Positions 1 to 9,039 are shown, counted from the stretch's first letter. The stretch: 64,000 bases of DNA from Acidimicrobiia bacterium (GCA_030584185.1 CP129495.1:2101469-2165468), one strand, 5' to 3'. Numbers and translations: made by a program. Notes: generated by a model not told the origin, from the sequence alone.

Positions 1-2
1 CA

Positions 3-545
3 GAGCACCTGGTGCAGTTCGCCGTCATGGGGTCCGTCATCGCCGAGATCTACCTGGGCAGGGAGCGCCCAACGGTGGGGCTGCTCAACATCGGCGAGGA
101 GCCCGGGAAGGGAAGAGATCTCGAGAAGGCTGCCCACGCCGCACTCTCCATGCTCCCCGACTTCGTCGGCAACGTCGAGGGGCGCGATCTGGGCCGCGGG
201 AAGGCCGACGTGTTCGTCACCGACGGGTTCTCCGGCAACGTGCTTCTCAAGACGGCCGAGGGCGTGGCCCGGGTCGTGGGCCGCTTCGTCCTCGAGGGGC
301 TGGCCGAAGGAGCCGACGCCGCCACCCAGGAGGCGCTCGAGGTCCTGATGCCACACTTCCTCGCCCTTCGCCAGCGCTTCGACCCGGAGGCCTACGGCGG
401 GGCTCATCTCGTAGGCGTGCGAGGGGCAGTGGTCATCGCCCATGGGTCGTCCAGCCGGGTGGCCATCGCCAACGCCGTGGCGATGGCGGCCGAAGGGTGC
501 GATCGGGGCCTGGTGCCCCGCATCGAGGCCGGAATCCGTGGCTGA
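3..545 (+). CDS. plsX: Phosphate acyltransferase PlsX, C-terminal part (5' end outside window)
   Basis: PlsX makes acyl-phosphate from acyl-ACP for the first acylation step of phospholipid synthesis. The open frame runs in from the left edge, so only about 180 C-terminal residues are present. Family motifs are visible: LLNIGEE, then GNVEGRDL, then VTDGFSGNVLLKTAEG, and near the end YGGAHLVGVRGAVVIAHGSS. The stop codon lies inside an 8-nt overlap with rnc (GTGGCTGA), so the two are probably translationally coupled. plsX upstream of rnc is a common actinobacterial order. Identification is firm; the true start is not visible. Confidence 0.93.
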   Translation, partial: EHLVQFAVMGSVIAEIYLGRERPTVGLLNIGEEPGKGRDLEKAAHAALSMLPDFVGNVEGRDLGRGKADVFVTDGFSGNVLLKTAEGVARVVGRFVLEGLAEGADAATQEALEVLMPHFLALRQRFDPEAYGGAHLVGVRGAVVIAHGSSSRVAIANAVAMAAEGCDRGLVPRIEAGIRG

Positions 546-1272
546 GTCCAGGGGTGATGGGGATGAAGCACTCGGCGAGGGTCGGCGGCCGGTCCCGGTG
601 GGGCGGCTGGAACGGGCCCTGGGTCACCGATTCGCCGACCGGTCGCTGCTCCACCGCGCCTTGACCCATCCTTCGATGTCGGCCGAGATGCCCGGGGAGG
701 AGTCGAACCAGCGACTCGAGTTCCTCGGAGACGCCGTGCTCGACCTGGTGGTGGCGGCGACGCTGCATCGGGACTGGGATCTCCCGGAGGGATCGATGAG
801 CAAGGTTCGGGCGGCGGTGGTCGACGAGGGCACCCTGGCCGAGGTGGCACGCGGCATCGGTGTGGACGGCGCCATCCGGCTGGGCAAGGGCGAAGAGGCA
901 TCTGGAGGCCGCAACAAGGATCCGATCCTCTCCGACTCCATGGAGGCCATCATCGGGGCGGTGTTCCTCGATGCCGGTTTCGAGGCTGCCGCCGCCGTGG
1001 TGGAGAGACTGTGGGCGCCGCAGATCTCCATTCGCGTGGAGGCTCCTGGCGAGCCGGACCACAAGACCCGTCTCCAGGAGATGCTCGCCCGCCAGGGATT
1101 GGCACCGCGATATGAGGTGTCAGGGACCGGCCCGGCTCACAGGCGGACCTTCACCGCCACCGTCTGGCTGTCGGGCCGGCCGCTCGGCACCGGCGTCGGG
1201 ACGTCGAAGAAGCGCGCTCAGCAGGAGGCCGCACTCGCCGCTCTGGAGGTGTTGGAAGCCGGCGATGCCTGA
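538..1272 (+). CDS. rnc: Ribonuclease III
   Basis: RNase III cleaves double-stranded RNA during rRNA maturation and mRNA control. The signature NQRLEFLGDAVLDL begins near residue 57, the second acidic cluster (DSMEAIIGAVFLDAGF) follows, and a double-stranded RNA-binding domain starts near residue 174 and ends at TSKKRAQQEAALAAL. I chose GTG 538 because it overlaps the plsX stop by 8 nt and gives 244 residues, the usual family length; a longer reading from 442 would add residues that look like out-of-frame plsX. A later GTG at 598 is possible. The end overlaps mutM by 8 nt (ATGCCTGA). Its likely targets include the structured rpsO-pnp intergenic RNA in this window. Confidence 0.95.
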   Translation: MAESRGDGDEALGEGRRPVPVGRLERALGHRFADRSLLHRALTHPSMSAEMPGEESNQRLEFLGDAVLDLVVAATLHRDWDLPEGSMSKVRAAVVDEGTLAEVARGIGVDGAIRLGKGEEASGGRNKDPILSDSMEAIIGAVFLDAGFEAAAAVVERLWAPQISIRVEAPGEPDHKTRLQEMLARQGLAPRYEVSGTGPAHRRTFTATVWLSGRPLGTGVGTSKKRAQQEAALAALEVLEAGDA

Positions 1273-2092
1273 ACTGCCCGAGGTCGAGGCGACCCGGCGG
1301 CATCTCGAGCCTGCCGTGGTGGGGAGGCGGATCGTCGCCGTCGAGGTGCGCCGCAGCCGCATGGTGCGGCGGCATCCGGATCCCGACGCCTTCGCCGACA
1401 TGGTGGCGGGGCGACGGGTGCGCCGTCTGTGGCGGCGGGGAAAGTTCCTGCTCGCCGACCTGGATGGCGACATCGTCTGGGTGACCCACCTGGGAATGTC
1501 GGGTCGCATCGCCCTGGCCGAGAGTGGCGACGCGGTGGCACCGCACACCCAGGTGGTGGTGGCTCTCGACGGCGGGGCGGAGGTGCGGCTGGTCGACCCA
1601 CGCACGTTCGGGTTCGTGGCCGCCTTCACGCCGGAGGATCTCGAGGTCGCCCTCGGCGGGTTGGGGCCCGATGCCCTCGACGATCTGCCGTCGGCGGTGG
1701 CACTCGCCGACGCCCTCTCTCGGCGGACCGCTCCGATCAAGGCGCTGCTCCTCGATCAGCGGATCTTGGCCGGCCTGGGGAACATCTACGCCGACGAGGT
1801 GCTGCATCGGGCTCGGATCTCGCCGCTGCGCCCCGGCGGCTCGCTGGAGCACGGCGAGTTGGCGGCACTGAGAAGGGCGATCCGCCCGGTGCTTCGCGCC
1901 GGGCTGCGTAGGGGCGGCACCAGCCTCGGAGACCTGGCGTATCTGCTGCCCGACGGGCGGGCCGGTGAGCACCTCGCTCACCTTGCCGTGTACGGGCGCG
2001 ACGGTGAGGTCTGCCGGAGGTGCGGCAGCGAGATCGTGCGCACGACGATACGCGCCAGGAGCAGCCACTGGTGCCCGGGATGCCAGGCGTGA
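1265..2092 (+). CDS. mutM: Formamidopyrimidine-DNA glycosylase (Fpg/MutM)
   Basis: Bifunctional base-excision repair enzyme that removes 8-oxoguanine and formamidopyrimidines and nicks the abasic site. The N-terminus MPELPEVE gives the catalytic Pro2 and Glu3 after Met removal; a conserved lysine sits in RRGKFLL near residue 59. The helix-two-turn-helix is seen at LDQRILAGLGNIYADE. The C-terminal zinc finger has C-x2-C (CRRC) and a second C-x2-C (CPGC) around SSHW. The protein has 275 residues, normal for the family. The start overlaps rnc by 8 nt. An inverted repeat and a promoter for smc follow the stop. Confidence 0.96.
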   Translation: MPELPEVEATRRHLEPAVVGRRIVAVEVRRSRMVRRHPDPDAFADMVAGRRVRRLWRRGKFLLADLDGDIVWVTHLGMSGRIALAESGDAVAPHTQVVVALDGGAEVRLVDPRTFGFVAAFTPEDLEVALGGLGPDALDDLPSAVALADALSRRTAPIKALLLDQRILAGLGNIYADEVLHRARISPLRPGGSLEHGELAALRRAIRPVLRAGLRRGGTSLGDLAYLLPDGRAGEHLAHLAVYGRDGEVCRRCGSEIVRTTIRARSSHWCPGCQA

Positions 2093-2129
2093 GCCGATGC
2101 GTCTCGGGTGCCACCTGGGTGCCGCCGGA

Positions 2130-2149
2130 GAATCACACACCTGTGATTC
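2130..2149. promoter_or_regulatory. Inverted repeat in the smc promoter region
   Basis: GAATCAC-N6-GTGATTC, two perfect 7-nt arms, lies just upstream of the -10 element of smc and covers the expected -35 region. It could be an operator or the base of a weak hairpin ending the mutM transcript. No T-run follows directly. Confidence 0.4.
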
Positions 2150-2155
2150 CGGTGA

Positions 2156-2174
2156 TACCCTTTTTCCCGCAGTG
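2156..2174 (+). promoter_or_regulatory. Probable leaderless promoter of smc
   Basis: TACCCT (2156-2161) is followed by 10 nt and the GTG start of smc at 2172. There is no Shine-Dalgarno sequence. The arrangement matches the TANNNT-start pattern at several other genes in the window. Confidence 0.5.
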
Positions 2175-5100
2175 CATCTGAAGACCCTCACCGTGACCGG
2201 GTTCAAGTCGTTCGCCGATCGCACGCGTGTCGAATGCGAGCCGGGGGTCACGGTCGTCGTCGGTCCCAACGGTTCGGGCAAATCCAACCTGGTCGACGCC
2301 ATCGCCTGGGTGATGGGTACCCAGGCGACCTCCACGCTGCGCACATCGCGCATGGAGGACGTGATCTTCGCCGGCACCGCCGTGCGTCCCGCCCTGGGTC
2401 GCGCCGAGGTCACCCTCACCCTCGACAACGGGTCCGGCATGCTCGATCTGGACCTCGCCGAGGTGACGCTCACCCGGAGGCTGTTTCGCGACGGCACCAG
2501 CGAGTACCTGGTGAACGGCGTCGCCTGTCGGCTGCTCGACATCCAGGAGCTTCTCCACGACAGCGGGATCGGTCGCCATCAGCACGTCATCGTCGGCCAG
2601 GGGAGGGTCGATGCGGTGCTCAACTCCGGCCCCGAGGAGCATCGGGCGGTGATCGAGGAGGCCGCAGGCGTCGTCAAGCACCGGGCCCGACGCGACCGGT
2701 CGATGCGGCGCCTCGAGGCGACCGAGGTCGACGTCACCCGCCTCCGCGATCTGCTCGAGGAACAGCAGCGCCGCATGCGCCCGCTGAAACGGCAGGCGGC
2801 CGCCGCCGAGCAGTACGACTCGGTGCGGGCCGAGTGGCATTCCCTGCGGCTTTGGCTGGGCGGCGAGCATCTCCGCAATGGGCGCAACAGGCTCGCCGCC
2901 GTCGTCGCCGAAGAGGACGAGATCAAGGCCCGAATCGAACAGGCTGCCTCCGAGAGAGACGCCATCACCGGATCTCTTGCCGAGCTGCAGGCAGCGGCCG
3001 GCGAGACCGGGGAGGCACTGGAGCGCGACACCTCCGCCGCGGCGCGCCTGGAGACGACCGCCGAACGGATCCACTCCATCGCCCTGGTCGCCCGAGAGCG
3101 TCGACTCCATTCCGAGCGCAGTGCCGCCGGGGCCGAGTCCAGGCGCCAGGACCTGCTCGCGGAGCAGGCCGACCTCGGCCGCCGTCTCGACGAGGCCGTG
3201 GCGGCGGAAGCGGCCGCGGTCGAGGCGGCCGAACGCTCCGAGATGGCGTTGCGAGCCCTCGAGGACGAGGAGCGTGCCCTGGCGCGTGCCGACACCCTGC
3301 CCGCCGAGGGCCGGGTGGCCGCCATGCGCGGAGACCTGGCTGCCCTGGAGGGCGCCGAGTTGAGAGACCATCGCGAGTCCGGAGACCTCGCCCGGAGTCG
3401 CGGTGCCCTGGCGGCCGTGATCGCCGAGGAGGTGGCCGAGGCGCGTCGTCTGGAGGACGAGGCCGAGGCTCTCGCCCCGGAGTTGGCTGCCGCCGAGCGG
3501 GCGCTGGGAGCTGCCGTTGCGACCGCCGGACGCGACCGCGATGCCGCCACCATCGCAGAGACCGCCCACGCCGCGGCCGAGTCCGCCCTCGTGGCCGCCC
3601 GGGCGCGGCTGGAGGCACTTCGGGCCGCCCGAGCCGGACTCGCAGACCCCGACGCCAGGCGGCGAATGACCGCCGCCGTGGGAGTGGCCGGAACCCTGAC
3701 CGCCCTGCTCGACGTTCCCGACGGACTGGCCACCGCCGTCGATGCGGCCCTGGGTCCCTGGGCCGAGGCTCTCGTGGTCGCCGGCCCCGGGGCACTTGCG
3801 GATGCAGCCGATCGCGCTCGAGCACTGGGCGGCGGTGGGGTAGCACTGGTAGCGGCTTCCGCTTCTCCGGTCGGGCCTCGGGAGATGGGCGATGCGCCGG
3901 TGCTCGCATCGCTGATGGGGCAGGGTGCCGATGCCGCCCTGGCCTCCTCGCTCCTGGGCGATGTGGTCCTCGTGGACGACTGTGCCGCCGGCCTGGCCTT
4001 TGTCGCCTCACACCCAGGATGGCGTGCCGTAACCGCCTCCGGCGACCTGATCACCGGCAACGGAGTACTCCTCGCCCATCCCGACGGGGCCACGCCTGCT
4101 GTGATCGCTGCCGCCGATCGCGCCGTCGAGGCTGCTGCCACCGAGGCGGCACGGGCGCACAGCCGGAAGGTGACTGCCTCACGCAGCCGCGATTCGTCGG
4201 CGGCGGCACTGAAGGACGCCACGGAGAGGTTGGAGTCGCTGCGCCGTCGCATCGCCGCCATCGAGGAGGGCATCCGCCTCCTGGAGCGCTCACGATCCGG
4301 TCGCACGGCCGAGCTCGATCGGCTCGATGCCCGCGCCCGGGCGCTGGCCGAGGCTTCGGCCGGCAGGGCCGAGCGGATCGCCGACCTCAGGGCACGGATC
4401 GCCGACCTGGAGGGGGAGCAGGCTGCTCAGCAACAGGTCTGGGACGACATGGCCCGCCGACTGGCCGAGGTCTCCGAGCGACGCGAGCGAGCGCGTCGGT
4501 CGCGTGAGGATGCGGCTGCGACCCTTGCCACAGTGGCCGAGCGCCGCACGACGATCGAGGGCCGCCTTGCCGAGATCGGGTCGCTGCTCACCGAGGAGGC
4601 CGCGCCGTTCGATCCTGCCGAGGGAGCCCGCCTCGAGAGCGTCGAGACCCTGGCGCGACGGGCCCTGGCGGCGGTGAGGAGCCATGTGGAGAGCCTCCGG
4701 GCTCGACAGCGGCTGCTACGGGTCGAGGCCGGGGAGGCCGGAGCCAGGCTCGATGCCGCCCGCAGGCGGCGCGACCAGCTCGGCGTCGAACTCGAAGAGG
4801 CCCGGGAGTCATTGTCCCGGCTGGCGGTCGAAGCGGCCGAACTGAAGGTGAGGGACGAGGCGATCGCGGAGGCGCTCAGGCGCGACGCCGATGCCTCCGA
4901 GGAAGAGGCGCTTGGCGCTCCGATGCCCGAGGTCTCCGCCGAGGTCGATCCAGAGGCGCGCCTCGACTCGCTTTCGGCGCGGCTGCGGCGCCTCGGTCCG
5001 GTCAATCCACTAGCGGCAGCGGAGTACCGGGAGCTTGCGGAGCGGGTCGAGTTCGTCGAGGGTCAGCTCGCCGACCTCGAGGAGTCGCGCCGCGAGCTGC

Positions 5101-5591
5101 GTAAGGTGGTGCGCGCCCTCGACGAGGAGATCGCACGGCTGTTCGAGGAGGCGTTCGAGGACATCGCCGCCAAGTTCGCCGAGAACTTCACGCTGCTGTT
5201 CCCTGGCGGGACCGGTCGCCTGACACTGACCGACGGCGACGACGTCCTGGCATCGGGCGTGGAGATCCACGCCCAGCCCATGGGGAAGAAGGTGGGCCGG
5301 CTTCAGCTGCTGTCGGGAGGCGAGCGCTCGCTCGCCGCCCTGGCGTTCCTCTTCGCGGTGTTTCGCTCCCGTCCCAGCCCGTTCTACGTCCTCGACGAGG
5401 TGGAGGCGGCCCTCGACGACGCCAACCTGCGTCGCTTCCTCCGGCTGGTCGACACGCTGCGGGACTCGTCGCAGCTGGTGATCGTGACCCACCAGCAGCA
5501 GACCATGGAGGCCGCCGACGTGCTCTACGGGGTCACCATGGAACCGGGCGAGTCGTCCCGGGTGCTGGCCAAGCGGCTCTCACCGGTGTGA
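2172..5591 (+). CDS. smc: Chromosome segregation ATPase SMC
   Basis: SMC dimers organise and segregate the chromosome with ScpA/ScpB, which are not in this window. The 1139-residue protein has the full architecture: Walker A GPNGSGKSN near residue 31, a long coiled coil rich in Ala, Glu and Arg, a hinge at about residues 500-640, a second coiled coil, then the ABC signature LLSGGERSLAALAF near residue 1046 and Walker B FYVLDEVEAALDD. I chose GTG 2172 because it gives the family N-terminus VHLKTLTVTGFKSF; an in-frame ATG at 2097 would add 25 residues that do not look like SMC. The end overlaps ftsY by GTGA. Confidence 0.96.
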   Translation: MHLKTLTVTGFKSFADRTRVECEPGVTVVVGPNGSGKSNLVDAIAWVMGTQATSTLRTSRMEDVIFAGTAVRPALGRAEVTLTLDNGSGMLDLDLAEVTLTRRLFRDGTSEYLVNGVACRLLDIQELLHDSGIGRHQHVIVGQGRVDAVLNSGPEEHRAVIEEAAGVVKHRARRDRSMRRLEATEVDVTRLRDLLEEQQRRMRPLKRQAAAAEQYDSVRAEWHSLRLWLGGEHLRNGRNRLAAVVAEEDEIKARIEQAASERDAITGSLAELQAAAGETGEALERDTSAAARLETTAERIHSIALVARERRLHSERSAAGAESRRQDLLAEQADLGRRLDEAVAAEAAAVEAAERSEMALRALEDEERALARADTLPAEGRVAAMRGDLAALEGAELRDHRESGDLARSRGALAAVIAEEVAEARRLEDEAEALAPELAAAERALGAAVATAGRDRDAATIAETAHAAAESALVAARARLEALRAARAGLADPDARRRMTAAVGVAGTLTALLDVPDGLATAVDAALGPWAEALVVAGPGALADAADRARALGGGGVALVAASASPVGPREMGDAPVLASLMGQGADAALASSLLGDVVLVDDCAAGLAFVASHPGWRAVTASGDLITGNGVLLAHPDGATPAVIAAADRAVEAAATEAARAHSRKVTASRSRDSSAAALKDATERLESLRRRIAAIEEGIRLLERSRSGRTAELDRLDARARALAEASAGRAERIADLRARIADLEGEQAAQQQVWDDMARRLAEVSERRERARRSREDAAATLATVAERRTTIEGRLAEIGSLLTEEAAPFDPAEGARLESVETLARRALAAVRSHVESLRARQRLLRVEAGEAGARLDAARRRRDQLGVELEEARESLSRLAVEAAELKVRDEAIAEALRRDADASEEEALGAPMPEVSAEVDPEARLDSLSARLRRLGPVNPLAAAEYRELAERVEFVEGQLADLEESRRELRKVVRALDEEIARLFEEAFEDIAAKFAENFTLLFPGGTGRLTLTDGDDVLASGVEIHAQPMGKKVGRLQLLSGGERSLAALAFLFAVFRSRPSPFYVLDEVEAALDDANLRRFLRLVDTLRDSSQLVIVTHQQQTMEAADVLYGVTMEPGESSRVLAKRLSPV

Positions 5592-6547
5592 TCGTCGCCG
5601 TCGCCTTGATCGTCGGCGCCGTGTCGATCGTCGCCGTGGGCCTGCTGTGGCTGCGCGTGACTCGCCGCCGCACTCCCTCCGGCGGGCCGCCGGCACTGGT
5701 CACGATGTCCGGCCCCCGACTGGGGGATCGCATCGGTGCCCTCCTGGGCAGGGACCCCGGTCCATCGGCATGGGCGGCGCTCCAGGACCTGCTGCTCGAG
5801 GCAGACCTCGGTGTGGCGGCCGCCGCCGCCGTGGTGGCGGCGGCCCGCGAGAGCGGTCCGACCGACGCCGTCGGCGCCCGCGCCGCCGTGCGCTCCGGGA
5901 TGCTCTCCGTCCTCGAGGGTCGGGAGCGTGGCCTCCGCCTCGAGGGTGCCCCGGCGGTGATCGTCGTGGTGGGGGTCAACGGTTCGGGGAAGACGACCAC
6001 GATCGCCAAGCTCGCCTCCTTCCTCGCCGCGGCGGGCCACCGCGTCCTCCTCGGTGCCGCCGACACCTTTCGCCCCGCCGCCGCCGAGCAGCTCCAGGAG
6101 TGGGGCGAACGCCTCGGTGTCGATGTGGTCTCCGGCGCTCCCGGTGCCGATCCGGCTTCGGTGGCCCACGACGCCATCTCGGCGGCGAGGGCGCGTGGCG
6201 CCGGGGTGGTCGTGGTCGACACCGCCGGGAGGCTCCACGACAAGGCGAACCTGATGGGCGAGCTGGGAAAGGTGGTTCGGGTGGCGGGCGCCTCCGAGGT
6301 TCTGCTCGTGATCGATGGCACCACCGGACAGAACGGGATCGCCCAGGCCGAGGCCTTCACCAAGGCCGCAGGGGTCACCGGGGTCGTGGTGACCAAGCTC
6401 GACGGATCCTCCAAGGGGGGGATCGCCTTCGCCATCGAGAGCCGGCTCGGGATAGCGGTGAAGATGATCGGGCTCGGCGAGGGCCTCTCCGACCTGCGAG
6501 TATTCGAACCCGAGACCTTCGTCGACTCGCTGCTGGAGGAGAGATGA
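5588..6547 (+). CDS. ftsY: Signal recognition particle receptor FtsY
   Basis: SRP-GTPase that docks the Ffh-ribosome complex at the membrane. It has 319 residues: an N-terminal hydrophobic segment (about residues 1-22), a short linker, and the NG domain with P-loop GVNGSGKTTTIAKLA near residue 128, DTAGRLHDKANLMGEL, TKLDGSSKGG and GLGEGLSDLRVFEPE. The acidic A domain of E. coli FtsY is missing and a single membrane segment replaces it, as in many actinobacteria. The GTG start overlaps the smc stop by 4 nt and the stop overlaps cdd by ATGA. Confidence 0.95.
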   Translation: MIVAVALIVGAVSIVAVGLLWLRVTRRRTPSGGPPALVTMSGPRLGDRIGALLGRDPGPSAWAALQDLLLEADLGVAAAAAVVAAARESGPTDAVGARAAVRSGMLSVLEGRERGLRLEGAPAVIVVVGVNGSGKTTTIAKLASFLAAAGHRVLLGAADTFRPAAAEQLQEWGERLGVDVVSGAPGADPASVAHDAISAARARGAGVVVVDTAGRLHDKANLMGELGKVVRVAGASEVLLVIDGTTGQNGIAQAEAFTKAAGVTGVVVTKLDGSSKGGIAFAIESRLGIAVKMIGLGEGLSDLRVFEPETFVDSLLEER

Positions 6548-6924
6548 CCGGAACCGAGCTCGTCGCCGAAGCGAGTGCCGCAGCCGAGAACGCCTACGCC
6601 CCCTACTCCGGGTTCCGCGTTGGCGCCGTGGTCGTATCCCAGGATGGGCGGCGATTCGTCGGTGTGAACGTGGAGAACGGCGCCTACGGCACAACCATCT
6701 GTGCCGAGGCGGTGGCGATCGCCGCCGCCGCATCGGCAGGGGTCCGCAAGATCGACACCCTGGCGGCGTCCTGTATCGATGCCGAAGGCCCCGGGTACCC
6801 GTGTGGGAACTGCCGCCAGATGATGGTGGAGTTCGAGGTGGATCGGGTGTTCGTGGGCGGCGGTCCGGACGGGCCCCTCGAGTACGCCCTCGACGAGCTC
6901 ATTCCCCACGCCTTCAGGCTTTGA
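6544..6924 (+). CDS. cdd: Cytidine deaminase
   Basis: Zinc enzyme that converts cytidine and deoxycytidine to the uridine forms. At 126 residues it matches the small tetrameric type. Substrate-binding APYSGFRVGAV and VNVENGAYG are present, with zinc ligands in TICAEA (the glutamate is the proton shuttle) and PCGNCRQ. It starts on the ftsY stop (ATGA). Its product feeds the phosphorylases and uracil phosphoribosyltransferase encoded on the opposite strand at 9040-12054. Confidence 0.95.
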   Translation: MTGTELVAEASAAAENAYAPYSGFRVGAVVVSQDGRRFVGVNVENGAYGTTICAEAVAIAAAASAGVRKIDTLAASCIDAEGPGYPCGNCRQMMVEFEVDRVFVGGGPDGPLEYALDELIPHAFRL

Positions 6925-6979
6925 CCTGTCGGGACGAATCGATGTTCAACCCGGTGATGTCACTGCCGATAGGGGGGAG

Positions 6980-7246
6980 ATGACCGCACCAACAGCCCGC
7001 ACCTCCGATTGGAAGGTGACCGTCGGCCACCGCCTGGGTCTTCGTGCCGGATGGGCCCTGGTCACCCTGGCAGTGTTCGTCGCCGTCGTCGCCGCACGCC
7101 TCGACTCGGTGGGTGCATGGTGGGCCGTCGCCGGTCTTGCCGCTCTGGTGATGGTCGGGGCGACGCACCTTCCGGAGCCCGTTCCGAGCGACCTCCTGGT
7201 CGAGGGCCGAACCCGAGTCGATTCAGGTCCGCTGTCGAACGACTGA
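6980..7246 (+). CDS. Small two-helix membrane protein of unknown function
   Basis: I do not recognise this 88-residue protein. It has two predicted membrane segments, at about residues 23-41 (GWALVTLAVFVAVVAARL) and 46-62 (WWAVAGLAALVMVGATH), a basic N-terminal tail and a short polar C-terminus. A purine-rich GGGGGGAG stretch directly precedes the ATG, closer than usual for a ribosome binding site. GC-rich third codon positions resemble the neighbours, which supports coding. It ends 8 nt from the convergent etfA stop. Confidence 0.6.
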   Translation: MTAPTARTSDWKVTVGHRLGLRAGWALVTLAVFVAVVAARLDSVGAWWAVAGLAALVMVGATHLPEPVPSDLLVEGRTRVDSGPLSND

Positions 7247-7253
7247 GCGGCCG

Positions 7254-8201
7254 TCAGCCGGATCGGGCCCGCAGGGCTTCCAGCAGCCTCGGCAGGACCT
7301 GATGGACGTCACCGACCACCCCCAGGTCGGCGATCCCGAAGATCGGTGCCTCTTCGTCCTTGTTGATGGCGATGATGATCCCCGAATCCTTCATCCCGAC
7401 CAGGTGCTGCATGGCACCGCTGATGCCACAGGCGATGTAGACGTTGGGCTTGACCGTCTTCCCCGTCTGGCCGACCTGCATGGCGTAGGGCACCCAGCCC
7501 GAGTCGACGACGGCGCGCGTCGCCCCGACGGCGGCCCCGAGCAGGCCGGCGATCTCGCCGAGGATGGCGAACCGATCGGCGTCGCCCATCCCCCGGCCGC
7601 CGCTGACGATGACATCCGCCTCTGTGAGCGAAGGCCCTTCCGAGGCCTCGACGTGCCTGGCCACGATCCGGGCGACGCCCGAGTGGCCGGTTTCGGGAGC
7701 CTCGACCGGCATCACCTCGGGACTCGATCCGCCGGCAGGCTCGGCGGCGAACGACTTGGGTCGAACCACCACCAGGTGCGGCCCGGGACCGGTGAAGGCG
7801 GTCTCCACCAGGGTGGTTCCGCCCAGGATCTCGTTCACCACGGTGGCTCCCGCCGGGTCCAGGGCGACGGCGTTGGCCAGGATCGGAACCCCCAGCCTGG
7901 CCCCGAGCCGTCCGGCGACGTCGCGGTCCGTGGGACCCATTCCGAACAGCACCAGATCGCCGGGCGCCACCAGCGTGGCGAGGGCGGCGGCCGCTCCTGC
8001 GGCGGGGAGTGCCTCGCCGGGATCCAGGTGATGGATCCGGGTCGCCCCGTGGGCACCCAGGGCGGCCACCGCCTCCTGGCTTCCCGGACCGACGAGAAAC
8101 ACGTTCGACTCGTCGGCGAAGCCGCCGGCGGCGGTCAGCAGCTCGAGTGCTGTCGGCGACGGCCTGCCGGAGGACTCCTCGGTGAACACCCACACGCTCA
8201 T
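7254..8201 (-). CDS. etfA: Electron transfer flavoprotein alpha subunit
   Basis: The alpha subunit of ETF binds FAD and passes electrons from acyl-CoA dehydrogenases to the quinone pool. The C-terminal FAD domain is clear: IVSGGRGMG, QVGQTGKTVKPNVYIACG, SGAMQHLVGMKDS, and IIAINKDEEAPIF. It has 315 residues, as expected. Its ATG begins one base after the etfB stop, so the two are co-transcribed. Together with the enoyl-CoA hydratase-family gene at 23372 it indicates acyl-CoA oxidation. Confidence 0.96.
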   Translation of the reverse strand: MSVWVFTEESSGRPSPTALELLTAAGGFADESNVFLVGPGSQEAVAALGAHGATRIHHLDPGEALPAAGAAAALATLVAPGDLVLFGMGPTDRDVAGRLGARLGVPILANAVALDPAGATVVNEILGGTTLVETAFTGPGPHLVVVRPKSFAAEPAGGSSPEVMPVEAPETGHSGVARIVARHVEASEGPSLTEADVIVSGGRGMGDADRFAILGEIAGLLGAAVGATRAVVDSGWVPYAMQVGQTGKTVKPNVYIACGISGAMQHLVGMKDSGIIIAINKDEEAPIFGIADLGVVGDVHQVLPRLLEALRARSG

Positions 8202-8202
8202 C

Positions 8203-8979
8203 TCAGATCACCTTCGCCTTCTCGAGCAGCTTCACGATCTCCAGGTGCGCCTCGCCCTCGTCGGTCACCTTCAGCCCCGAGGCCCGTTCCGGGGCGGGTC
8301 GAACGCCGACGATCTGCTGTGCCGATCCGGCGGCACCCACCTGGCCCGGCTCGAAGCCGAGATCGGCGGCGGTGAGGACCTCGACCTCCTTCTGCTTCGC
8401 CTGCATGATCCCCTTGAAGGTCGGGTACCTTGGCTCCACGGCGCCTGCGGTGACCGACACCAGGGCCGGCATCGGGGACTCGACCTCCTGATACCCGTCT
8501 GGAGTCTGCCGTTCGAGCCGGAGGGAGCCCTCGTGCAGGGCCACCTTGCGAGAAAAGGTGAGGGCGGGAAGCTCCAGGAACTCGGCGAGCATCTGCGGCA
8601 CCACTCCCGAGTAGCCGTCCGAGGACTCGGTTCCGGCAATCACCAGGTCGATCTCCTGGCGAGCGATGGCGGCGGCGAGCACCCGGGCGGTCACCAGGGC
8701 GTCGGAACCGCGAAGCGCCGGATCGCTGACCACCACCGCCTTGTCGGCCCCCATGGCCAGGGCCTGGCGCACCCCTTGCAGGTTCCCCGCCGGGCTCACG
8801 GACACCAGGGTGACGGAACCGCCCGTCTCCTCGGCGAGCTGCAGGCCCAGTTCGATGCCGTGGCGGTCGGTGTCGTCGAGCACCTGATCTTCGGGGCGCG
8901 CTACGAAGTGCGTGTCGGGATCCAGGGTGTACGGCGTGGCCGGATCCGGGATCTGCTTGATGCAGACGGCGATCTTCAT
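8203..8979 (-). CDS. etfB: Electron transfer flavoprotein beta subunit
   Basis: The beta subunit pairs with EtfA and holds AMP in typical ETFs. The 258-residue sequence has the family N-terminus MKIAVCIKQIPDP, the block NLQGVRQALAMGADKAVVV, and the recognition-loop region AAIARQEIDLVIAGTESSDG followed by VPQMLAEFLELP. The start is preceded by GAGGAGGGTC, a good ribosome binding site, and a -10 TAACAT lies at 9006-9011 on the minus strand. It is the first gene of the two-gene etfBA operon. Confidence 0.96.
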   Translation of the reverse strand: MKIAVCIKQIPDPATPYTLDPDTHFVARPEDQVLDDTDRHGIELGLQLAEETGGSVTLVSVSPAGNLQGVRQALAMGADKAVVVSDPALRGSDALVTARVLAAAIARQEIDLVIAGTESSDGYSGVVPQMLAEFLELPALTFSRKVALHEGSLRLERQTPDGYQEVESPMPALVSVTAGAVEPRYPTFKGIMQAKQKEVEVLTAADLGFEPGQVGAAGSAQQIVGVRPAPERASGLKVTDEGEAHLEIVKLLEKAKVI

Positions 8980-9005
8980 GACCCTCCTCGGTCGAGGTCG
9001 GGGCG

Positions 9006-9011
9006 ATGTTA
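9006..9011 (-). promoter_or_regulatory. Probable -10 box of the etfBA promoter
   Basis: TAACAT on the minus strand, 26 nt upstream of the etfB ATG, leaves a short leader containing GAGGAGGG. It directly follows the hairpin that ends the upstream salvage operon. Confidence 0.45.
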
Positions 9012-9030
9012 GGACGGCCCGACACCGTCC
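9012..9030 (-). terminator. Hairpin after the purine-nucleoside phosphorylase gene
   Basis: GGACGG and CCGTCC form a 6-bp stem with a 7-nt loop between the end of the salvage operon and the etfB promoter. There is no T-run, so it is only a candidate terminator. Confidence 0.35.
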
Positions 9031-9039
9031 CGGCCGGGG

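Noticed and set aside
2133-4507. Long open frames on both strands within smc
   Set aside because: They are alternative-frame readings of the repetitive Ala/Glu/Arg coiled-coil codons.
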